This document shows positions 1 to 5,865 of a stretch of DNA of 6,883 bases, piece by piece. The DNA is from Chitinophaga pinensis (GTDB taxonomy: Bacteria; Bacteroidota; Bacteroidia; UKL13-3), in assembly GCA_943323675.2 (NCBI GenBank), contig CALPIR020000119.1, forward strand, positions 1-6,883, written 5' to 3'. The number at the start of each line of letters is the position of its first letter. Position 1 is the first letter of the stretch. Made by a program: the position numbers and the translations under genes. The notes under the pieces were generated by a model that saw nothing but the letters and a program-made list of their open reading frames with translations, was not told where the DNA came from and made no database searches.

Positions 1-75
1 AGCCCTGCTTTAATCAAACTGTTATGTTTTACTTCTAAAGATATCTTAATATCTATAACTAATTTTCAATCGAAC

Positions 76-1257
76 TTAAAAGTTATATTTCAAACGTAAA
101 TATCCCCTATGATTTAATGCGCTAAATTGATTAAAACTTGCAAAGAAACTTTGCCAAACAAGGTTGGCATTTAGGTTATCTGATAGGCTATAATTTAAAC
201 TTGGCAAGATAAGTAATAGGTTTGTTCGAGGTGCGAACAATACAGACAGATTTGCTGAAAATAGGGGTGTTATTTCTTTTCCGGATGCAATAACGAAATT
301 GAATTTTGTTGGCATAAGGTAGGCAGGAGTAAATTTAAAATTTAGATCAATTGGATTAATTTTATTTGTATTTAAGCCATTGTTGTTATATAAAAAACTA
401 CCATTGATGTATAAACCATTTTTAAATACATAATCACCTTCTAAGGTTATGTTTATTTGAAAATTATTAACTAATGTATTGGAGAAAAATTGCATCTCAC
501 CTTTGAAGCCAGCATCTTTGATGCTTCCAGCCCAGCCCACACCTGTTGTAAATCGATTTCCTAAAATTCCTGTTATTATTTGTACATCATATCCGTTTTT
601 ATTAAAAAAGTATTTCCCAGCAAATACATTTTTGCTTGTTTTATTGCCATGGGCATATGCAAGTTCTAAACCTGAAAAGCTCGTTATATTGCCAATTAGT
701 CTTATTGCATCACTACCCGGTCTCTCTTCATAATCAAAATCTAAAAAGTTGTATGTATTAAAAAGATCGTTCGGATTCCAAATTGTTGATATGCCCCAAT
801 TTATTCTTTGTCTCCCTAATCTTATTGACAGTTTTTTTATTTTATAATCTAAGTTAAGTCTATCGGTATTTGTATGCATTACAAATGATTCGTTAGAAAG
901 CCAAATCTTAGAGAGGTTTACGGTCTCATTTGTGTTTCTTAAAAGTAAAGTATAACTAGGAATATTTCTAACATCATCTCCCCAAATGAATCTATTTCGA
1001 AGTTCAATATTTAAAGTGATATTTTGTTTTGGTTTCCATTTGCAATTGATGCGGTTATGTATTAAATCAGTTGCATTAAGTCTTCCCAAATTTTTATTAA
1101 AGTCCAAAACTTGCATATTTTTAATATAACCATTGATATAAAATTTTTTATGAATAGTTACTGCTGATTTATGTATTGAATCTTCTGTATTTAATTCTTG
1201 TGACCATCCGATGGAATTGCCAAAAAATATTAATAGAATATGAAGATTGATTTTCAT
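76..1257 (-). CDS. Outer-membrane beta-barrel protein, last gene of Lol-like ABC operon
   Basis: Predicted 393-residue precursor. Residues 1-20 look like a Sec signal peptide (K3, hydrophobic LHILLIFFG, then GWSQ before the mature chain), with no lipobox cysteine. The rest is rich in alternating polar/hydrophobic strands and Asn/aromatic residues and ends in YNF, the terminal aromatic expected of a BAM-inserted barrel. A conserved-looking block at about 147-187 reads GRQRINWG, then WNPNDLFN, then RPGSDAIRL. From memory this resembles the strand-turn block of uncharacterised porin-like proteins related to the DUF1302 group, but I could not run a profile search. It starts 9 bases after the ATPase stop, so it is probably co-transcribed with it and may be the outer-membrane end of the same route. 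The start is supported by the signal peptide beginning right at the ATG; no Shine-Dalgarno is evident. Alternatives are a general porin or a structural barrel. Barrel fold is likely; substrate unknown. Confidence 0.82.
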   Translation of the reverse strand: MKINLHILLIFFGNSIGWSQELNTEDSIHKSAVTIHKKFYINGYIKNMQVLDFNKNLGRLNATDLIHNRINCKWKPKQNITLNIELRNRFIWGDDVRNIPSYTLLLRNTNETVNLSKIWLSNESFVMHTNTDRLNLDYKIKKLSIRLGRQRINWGISTIWNPNDLFNTYNFLDFDYEERPGSDAIRLIGNITSFSGLELAYAHGNKTSKNVFAGKYFFNKNGYDVQIITGILGNRFTTGVGWAGSIKDAGFKGEMQFFSNTLVNNFQINITLEGDYVFKNGLYINGSFLYNNNGLNTNKINPIDLNFKFTPAYLMPTKFNFVIASGKEITPLFSANLSVLFAPRTNLLLILPSLNYSLSDNLNANLVWQSFFASFNQFSALNHRGYLRLKYNF

Positions 1258-1266
1258 GAGCTCGGG

Positions 1267-1977
1267 TTAATGAGGAAGACTTGTATCTATAATATTTGTA
1301 TCGGAGCTAATTTGACCATCTACAAGAGTAATTACTCTTCTCGCTCGATCAATTACCCTTTGGTCATGGGTAGAGAAGAGGAACGTAATATTTTCTTCTT
1401 TATTTAACTTGTACATGATATCGAGAAGAACTGATGCTGATTTAGAATCTAAGTTTGCTGTTGGTTCATCTGCTAGAATAAACTGTGGCTTAGATGCTAA
1501 TGCACGAGCCACAGCTACTCTTTGTTGTTCTCCTCCTGATAGTTCTGATGGTCTTCGATTCATTTTATCAGCAAGACCTATTTGTTTAAATAATTGAGTA
1601 ATTCTTTCTTCTCTTTCTTTTTTGTTTCGGCCTTGTAATAGCATAATAAATTCAGCATTCTCACGAGCCGTTAATACCGGAATAAGATTGAAAGATTGAA
1701 ACACAAACCCAATATTATTCAATCTGAAATTTATCAATGCCGATGGACTAAGGGATGTAATATCTGTACCGTTAATCATGATCTGCCCTTCATCAGGTTT
1801 GTCTAAACCTCCAATTAGATTAAGTAAAGTTGTTTTACCTGATCCAGAAGGCCCAACAAGTGCCGCAAATTCTCCTCTTCTAAGGTGTAGGTGAACATTC
1901 TTTATTGCATATACTGGAATAGTATAAGGATTATAAATCCGACTAATGTTATGGGTATCAATAACAATATCATTCAT
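1267..1977 (-). CDS. ABC transporter ATP-binding protein, LolD/MacB class
   Basis: A complete 236-residue ATPase, the usual length for a stand-alone LolD/MacB/FtsE-type subunit. All catalytic motifs are intact: Walker A GPSGSGKTT (42-50), Q-loop glutamine in FVFQSFNLIP (Q94), ABC signature LSGGEQQRVAVARAL (146-160), Walker B with catalytic glutamate ILADEPT (167-173, E171), D-loop ANLDS (174-178) and switch histidine FSTHD (H204). The pattern around the Q-loop and the LSGGEQQRVAVARAL signature are typical of the type VII (mechanotransmission) ABC family that works with FtsX-fold permeases. It should sit on the cytoplasmic face and hydrolyse ATP to drive the two permeases encoded immediately upstream. 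It starts 12 bases after the second permease stop; the spacer is A-rich without a Shine-Dalgarno. The fold and activity class are certain. Exact orthology to LolD is not claimed, because LolD, MacB and related ATPases are hard to separate by eye. Confidence 0.96.
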   Translation of the reverse strand: MNDIVIDTHNISRIYNPYTIPVYAIKNVHLHLRRGEFAALVGPSGSGKTTLLNLIGGLDKPDEGQIMINGTDITSLSPSALINFRLNNIGFVFQSFNLIPVLTARENAEFIMLLQGRNKKEREERITQLFKQIGLADKMNRRPSELSGGEQQRVAVARALASKPQFILADEPTANLDSKSASVLLDIMYKLNKEENITFLFSTHDQRVIDRARRVITLVDGQISSDTNIIDTSLPH

Positions 1978-1989
1978 TTTGTTTAATAA

Positions 1990-3204
1990 TTAGTTTTTCA
2001 GTGCATCAATTGGTTTCATATTAATGGCTTTTATGGCTGGCAATAGGCTCGACAATAGTGCCGTAATTATTACTATTGATAATAATGGTATTAGTTTTTC
2101 TAAGGGGAATTCAGGATATATAACTGTTTTGAATCCAAAATTACTCATTAAATCTTCTCCCATTCCTGACAAGTCTAGCCCATGCTTATTAAAATAAAAT
2201 GTTGTAGATAATCCCAATATTATACCAAAGGGTACTCCGCCCATTGTGAGGAAAATTGTTTCTAGAAGTATGAGTAAAAAAATCTTAAACTTATTAGTTC
2301 CTAGTGCTGCTATCATTCCTATTTCTCTTGATCGATCCATGATTGCCATGTGCATGGTATTTAGAATTCCAAATGCCAAGGCTATCATAATTATTATCAT
2401 AATTATATATGAATATGTATCTACTGTTTTTGCCATGAATTCAGTTTCAGGAGAAATTTCTTTCCAACTTTCTATTTTTAGTTGTGGTAAAAGTTGTTTA
2501 AGTTTTATAGTTGTTGCTGTCACATCATCATCATTTCTTAATTTCAAACCTATTTCGTGTACTTGCCCTTTTAGTCCCAATAAATCACTTAGTTCGTAAT
2601 TCGATACATATATTATCCTTTCATCTAAGGGGGCATTGGTACTTTGATATATCGAAGCAACTCTATATGATGATGAAACTAAATTATTTGAGGTATCATT
2701 GAACATCAACACAAATTTTGAGCCGATCTCAAGTTTCATTTTTTGAGCTAATTTCTTACCTATAATTGCCTGGTATTTCTTGTTTGGTTTAAATCCATTA
2801 CCGTCTTTAATTTTTAGTTTTAAAGATGAAAAACTGAATTCAGTATTTGTATCAATGCCAATAGTCTGAACACCCGCTGTGCCGTTAGGAGTAGATAACA
2901 TTCCATTTGCCAATATCCTTTTATTTATTTCAATTATTTCAGGAATTCCACTTATTTTTTTTAATATATTTTCAATATTATCTATTAAGTATTTTGATTC
3001 ATTTTCATCAGAGAATTTAGGATGATGAATTTGTATATGACCTGTTTCTTCATCTATCACTGTGCGTATTCTACTTATCATCATTCCTTCGTAAAGTGAC
3101 AATACAGCTATTCCAGCAAATAGCCCTAAAGCTATGGACACCATAATGACCAAACTACGGGCTTTATGCCTCCAAATATTTCGCCATGCCATTGATAAAA
3201 TCAT
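1990..3204 (-). CDS. FtsX/MacB-fold ABC permease, second subunit
   Basis: Predicted 404-residue inner-membrane permease with the four-helix FtsX/LolCE topology. The N-terminal cytoplasmic segment MAWRNIWRHKARS leads into TM1 (about 18-38). A large periplasmic domain (about 40-262) follows, then TM2 (about 265-286), TM3 (about 306-338) and TM4 (about 370-391). The coupling segment RSREIGMIAALG (291-302) after TM2 is the classic FtsX-domain motif that contacts the ATPase, and the tail MKPIDALKN is typical of MacB-like permeases. It starts 9 bases after the first permease stop and ends 12 bases before the ATPase. The two permeases share the same architecture but differ clearly in sequence, so a heterodimer like LolC/LolE is the natural model. 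In the periplasmic domain, the loop at 169-179 between two predicted strands is Asn/Ser-rich and differs from the Gly-rich loop of its partner. The family is secure; the cargo is unknown. Confidence 0.93.
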   Translation of the reverse strand: MILSMAWRNIWRHKARSLVIMVSIALGLFAGIAVLSLYEGMMISRIRTVIDEETGHIQIHHPKFSDENESKYLIDNIENILKKISGIPEIIEINKRILANGMLSTPNGTAGVQTIGIDTNTEFSFSSLKLKIKDGNGFKPNKKYQAIIGKKLAQKMKLEIGSKFVLMFNDTSNNLVSSSYRVASIYQSTNAPLDERIIYVSNYELSDLLGLKGQVHEIGLKLRNDDDVTATTIKLKQLLPQLKIESWKEISPETEFMAKTVDTYSYIIMIIIMIALAFGILNTMHMAIMDRSREIGMIAALGTNKFKIFLLILLETIFLTMGGVPFGIILGLSTTFYFNKHGLDLSGMGEDLMSNFGFKTVIYPEFPLEKLIPLLSIVIITALLSSLLPAIKAINMKPIDALKN

Positions 3205-3213
3205 ATTGTAGAA

Positions 3214-4434
3214 TTATCTTTTCATTGAAGTTGAAGGATTAATCTTCATAATTTTAAAAACAGGATATAGGGATAGTAATAGTCCTATTATCAAAACAGT
3301 TATTCCTTGAGAGATAAAATTATCAGCACTTGTTGATGTTGGGAAAACCGCTTCAAACCCAAATCGTTCATAAATTTCGGCAATCTCTCCACCAAGTTTT
3401 AATGCGTGTTTATTAAAGTAATATACTATAGGTATGCTAACTAATAAACCTAGTATACACCCTCCTAAAACCGTAAGAATCGACTCAATCGATATTAGTA
3501 TACAAAGCTTGCTTTTTTTCATTCCAATAGCCACTAGCATCCCCAATTCGTATTTGCGCTCTAACATCATCATTAACAAAGCACCAAAAATACCAAAGCT
3601 AACAAGCATATAAAGAATACCCTGAATGTATTGCATATTGTTACCATCTGTTTCTATGTGTTGTTTTACATCAGGGAGTATTTTTTCCCAGCTCATAACT
3701 TCATATTCATTGCCTAGGGTTTGCTGAATATTACTTAATGTAGATTGAAGTAGTTTTGGATTATGTAATGATATAATTATTGATGTGGCTAATTGTGCTG
3801 AACTATATAATTCGCTGGCAGCTGGCATACTGAGATAAATGATTTGATTGTTAAGATTAGGTGTGCCAAATTTTACCAAACCTTTTACTTTGTATCTTCC
3901 TGCAGCTGTTGTTCCATGATACCCCTGGCCAATTAAATATATAGTATCATTAATATTTACATTTATACGATTAGCTAATCCTTCTGAAACCAAAACCCCA
4001 TTGTCGTTCTGGTTAAGATATGCCCCCCTGATTAATTTATTTTTAAGTGATGTTACTTTATTTTCCTTGTCAGGATTTATGCCAATTACCATGCATCCTT
4101 TAGTGTTCTTATCTGAAGCTATAAGTCCATACGATTCTAGTCTTGGAGTTGCATCAGATATATTAGATATACTTATTATTTGTTGATTTAGATTCACATC
4201 ATATGTTAAACAGTTATCTAAAATTTGTTCATTCCAATATCCTTTTAAATGAATCTGTATGTAACCGGTGTGGAAGCTAACTACATTTTTAATGAGGTTT
4301 TCAAAAATACCGTCTTTAAGACTGCTTGTAAAAACAGAAAGTATAACAGCAAAAAAAACAGCCGACATATTTATGGTCGTTCTCATTTTGTTTCTCCAAA
4401 GGTTTTTCCATGCCAGATTAATCAGCCACATCAT
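3214..4434 (-). CDS. FtsX/MacB-fold ABC permease, first subunit
   Basis: Predicted 406-residue inner-membrane permease of the LolC/LolE/MacB superfamily. It opens with LAWKNLWRNKMRT, a typical amphipathic segment before TM1 (about 22-38). A periplasmic domain spans about 40-268, followed by TM2 (about 270-290), TM3 (about 309-340) and TM4 (about 376-393). The segment ERKYELGMLVAIGMKKSKL (292-310) is the FtsX-domain coupling motif. The periplasmic domain carries a Gly-rich hairpin loop GQGYHGTTAAG (169-179) followed by YKVKGLV, at about the place where LolC has its LolA-binding hook. Its ATG overlaps the TGA of the LolA-like gene (ATGA, 4431-4434), which suggests translational coupling. A second ATG follows at once (MMW), so the start could be one codon later. 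It probably pairs with the next-encoded permease and the LolD-like ATPase. The family assignment is firm; LolC versus LolE identity is not assignable by eye. Confidence 0.93.
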   Translation of the reverse strand: MMWLINLAWKNLWRNKMRTTINMSAVFFAVILSVFTSSLKDGIFENLIKNVVSFHTGYIQIHLKGYWNEQILDNCLTYDVNLNQQIISISNISDATPRLESYGLIASDKNTKGCMVIGINPDKENKVTSLKNKLIRGAYLNQNDNGVLVSEGLANRINVNINDTIYLIGQGYHGTTAAGRYKVKGLVKFGTPNLNNQIIYLSMPAASELYSSAQLATSIIISLHNPKLLQSTLSNIQQTLGNEYEVMSWEKILPDVKQHIETDGNNMQYIQGILYMLVSFGIFGALLMMMLERKYELGMLVAIGMKKSKLCILISIESILTVLGGCILGLLVSIPIVYYFNKHALKLGGEIAEIYERFGFEAVFPTSTSADNFISQGITVLIIGLLLSLYPVFKIMKINPSTSMKR

Positions 4435-5180
4435 TCTAAGTTTTTAAGTGTGTTCAAATTAAAAAAGTCATCCTCTATTGGATTGTCAAATATGATTTTG
4501 TTATAAACCATCTCAGTTTTATTACCCTTGTTATTTATAGGAATCATTTCAAAACGCGAAGGGATAATTCTTCCACCAAACAGTTTAGGTTCATAGGCAT
4601 TCATTATATTTATTAATGCCCCATCTTCATCATAAAACCTAACATGTAACTCTAAATAATCTATTTTATCTATACAAACTATTAGTTTGCCCCAAACCAC
4701 AGCTGCGTATTGTTTTGGTATCATTTCAATTTTGTAACATAATTTACTTTCTATTATGGTATCGCCTATAATTTTATGTGTATAATCATTTATAACTGAA
4801 GACTCTTTAACCAAATCGTCATTTGTGAAATCAGTACCCATCCAACTTTGATTCATCATAGATGGTGGTAGTTTGATGACCTTTTCTAATGTTGGATACC
4901 AATTCCATACTTCTTTCTTCCTTTTTAAAAATGCAACACCTTTATCTTTTGCAGGTGCCGTAATCAAAATCATAGAATAATCAGTTCCTTTAGACCATAC
5001 CTTTAATTTCATTGTTCTCTTCCAAGATGGTCTTATGGTATTAATCGTCATTTCAATAATGGCGGTAGACCCCCTCATTTTTTCATCAGCTTTTTTTACG
5101 ATGGAAAGTGCATCCTGAGCTGATGCCATTGAGTTGAATATTAAAAATGGAACTACTAAAATCCAAAACACATTTGACAT
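4431..5180 (-). CDS. LolA-like periplasmic carrier (outer-membrane lipoprotein-sorting protein family)
   Basis: A 249-residue secreted protein when started at 5180. Residues 1-21 form a clean signal peptide (WILVVPFLIF core, cleavage likely after SMASA before QDA). There is no lipobox, so the mature protein should be soluble in the periplasm. The family is recognised from the block at about 75-123: APAKDKG, then VWNWYPTLEKVIKLPPS, then WMGTDFTNDDL. This matches what I know of LolA-like proteins of the PF17131 type, whose half-open beta-barrel holds a hydrophobic ligand. The reading frame stays open upstream to an ATG at 5330, which would add 50 residues. Those residues have no signal-like character and would bury the real signal peptide, so I prefer 5180. 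No Shine-Dalgarno is visible, only an A/T-rich leader. It is first in a five-gene operon and overlaps the first permease by 4 bases. Its likely role is to take cargo from the permease pair across the periplasm; the cargo is unknown. Confidence 0.92.
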   Translation of the reverse strand: MSNVFWILVVPFLIFNSMASAQDALSIVKKADEKMRGSTAIIEMTINTIRPSWKRTMKLKVWSKGTDYSMILITAPAKDKGVAFLKRKKEVWNWYPTLEKVIKLPPSMMNQSWMGTDFTNDDLVKESSVINDYTHKIIGDTIIESKLCYKIEMIPKQYAAVVWGKLIVCIDKIDYLELHVRFYDEDGALINIMNAYEPKLFGGRIIPSRFEMIPINNKGNKTEMVYNKIIFDNPIEDDFFNLNTLKNLE

Positions 5181-5203
5181 TTTAATTGTCAATTGTTTAA
5201 TTG
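5181..5203. repeat. Short AATTG-based repeat directly before the LolA-like start
   Basis: TTTAATTG occurs at 5181-5188 and again at 5196-5203, separated by TCAATTG (5189-5195), giving a 15-base period directly upstream of the ATG. The middle unit is inverted relative to the flanks, so small stems such as CAATT/AATTG (5190-5194 with 5199-5203) are possible. It could be a protein-binding site or a weak structure affecting translation of the first operon gene. In DNA this AT-rich it may also be chance. Confidence 0.3.
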
Positions 5204-5364
5204 AAAATGGTATTAAATAATTCGCAGGATTTTGATTGATAATTAATCCAATACGTGTTGCGTTTATTATTCTGTAGATATTCATTTGACATTTCTTATT
5301 AATTGTTGTGTCGAAGTCTACGCTAACCAAATTTCACAATTCTTACTGATTAGATTATTAAATA

Positions 5365-5402
5365 ATACTTATCAGATTGATACTTAAAGATACTAACTTA
5401 GT
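5365..5402. promoter_or_regulatory. Possible operator: repeated ATACTTA/GATACTAA units and ACTAA-C-TTAGT palindrome
   Basis: ATACTTA lies at 5365-5371 and 5380-5386, followed by the variant GATACTAA at 5389-5396, ten bases (about one helical turn) after GATACTTA at 5379. The last unit runs into a perfect interrupted palindrome ACTAA-C-TTAGT (5392-5402). It sits just downstream of the candidate promoter at 5412-5440 in the direction of transcription, which is where a repressor site would act. Pattern only; no known regulator motif is recognised. Confidence 0.25.
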
Positions 5403-5411
5403 TCTGATTTA

Positions 5412-5440
5412 CAAATAAAATTTTGAAAGATGCTATCAAT
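5412..5440 (-). promoter_or_regulatory. Candidate Bacteroidota-type promoter for the Lol-like operon
   Basis: Read on the minus strand, ATTG (5440-5437) is followed after 17 bases by TTTATTTG (5419-5412). The Bacteroidota primary-sigma consensus is TTTG at -33 and TAnnTTTG at -7, so this has 3 of 4 and 5 of 6 fixed positions, with spacing slightly short of the usual value. Transcription would start near 5405 and leave a leader of about 225 bases before the preferred LolA-like start. It is the best match I found in the gap, but it is imperfect. Confidence 0.3.
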
Positions 5441-5578
5441 ACTAAGTAAACTTAATATCAGCGCTAAATGATGTATTGCACTAAAAATTCTGTTTATCAT
5501 ACTTGAGTATATAATAATATTTTTATTTTAATCAGAACATAATTTAGTTGAGGGCACACATCTAGCCCATTCGCCATG

Positions 5579-5616
5579 AAATATTTTCTGTTATTATTCA
5601 ATAACAGAAAATATTT
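5579..5616. terminator. Perfect 17-bp inverted repeat with 4-base loop, possible terminator
   Basis: The arms at 5579-5595 and 5600-5616 are exact reverse complements (core CTGTTATT/AATAACAG) around the loop ATTC. Only two pairs are G-C. On the plus strand the stem is followed by TTTATTAATTTTATA, a T-rich tail fitting an intrinsic terminator, yet no plus-strand gene precedes it. On the minus strand it lies about 250 bases after the receptor stop and is followed by CATGGCG, which has no T tract. It may act as a terminator or insulator between receptor and operon, or be a binding site or RNA structure. Confidence 0.45.
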
Positions 5617-5810
5617 TTATTAATTTTATAATTGGAGATAAGATATCTGTACCACCTTTCTTTTAGGTTTAATACATATCTATTTAAGTTTAAAATTCCA
5701 AAATCAAATGATCCATTTTCATTTACAAACTCATATTAGTTTTTCTTGATTTTTTTGAATTAAACATATCTATTAATATTTAATTTAGGGCTATTACTAA
5801 TAATATTATC

Positions 5811-5842
5811 AATTACTAAATAGGTATTTATAAATAGTAATT
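5811..5842 (-). terminator. AT-rich inverted repeat shortly after the receptor gene, weak terminator candidate
   Basis: AATTACTA (5811-5818) pairs exactly with TAGTAATT (5835-5842), and an alternative inner pairing TAAATA/TATTTA (5817-5822 with 5825-5830) is also present. It begins 23 bases past the receptor stop in the direction of transcription, the expected place for a terminator. There is almost no G-C pairing and no clear T tract, so the call is weak. Confidence 0.3.
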
Positions 5843-5865
5843 AAACAATTAGAATTTTGATAGAT

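Larger units (their letters stand above)
5181..5865. other. Long AT-rich intergenic region without a recognisable gene
   Basis: These 685 bases separate the receptor stop from the preferred start of the LolA-like gene. I see no ORF with protein-like composition on either strand, no tRNA or rRNA, and no transposon ends. What it holds: an AT-rich inverted repeat just past the receptor (5811-5842), a perfect 17-bp inverted repeat (5579-5616), a patch of less AT-rich sequence at about 5549-5577, a possible promoter at 5412-5440, and short repeats at 5365-5402 and 5181-5203. The 50 in-frame codons between 5330 and 5181 are open but do not look like protein of the family. A gap this long between two same-strand genes, followed by a tightly packed operon, suggests the operon has its own promoter here. 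Confidence 0.7.

Noticed and set aside
38..53. Palindrome AAGATATCTT (38-47) and a 5-bp stem GATAT/ATATC (40-53) after the last operon gene, considered as terminator.
   Set aside because: The stem is too short and AT-only, with no T tract on the minus strand; the operon terminator probably lies outside the window.
479..733. Plus-strand open frame of 84 codons within the barrel gene.
   Set aside because: It is antisense to a convincing gene, with Pro/Ser/Leu-rich composition and no family likeness. The same applies to the plus-strand frames at 1409-1597, 2246-2702, 4001-4186 and 4249-4506.
2385..2410. Low-complexity ATAATTATTATC-type run resembling a microsatellite.
   Set aside because: It encodes the Ile/Met-rich second transmembrane helix of the permease, so the bias is explained by hydrophobic codons.
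5576..5623. Plus-strand mini-ORF ATG...TAA encoding MKYFLLLFNNRKYFY, signal-peptide-like at first sight.
   Set aside because: It is only 15 codons and is made almost entirely by the 17-bp inverted repeat, so the hydrophobic look comes from the AT-rich stem.
5674..5774. 11-base direct repeat ACATATCTATT at 5674-5684 and 5764-5774.
   Set aside because: Two short AT-rich copies 90 bases apart, with no flanking symmetry or element between them; compatible with chance.
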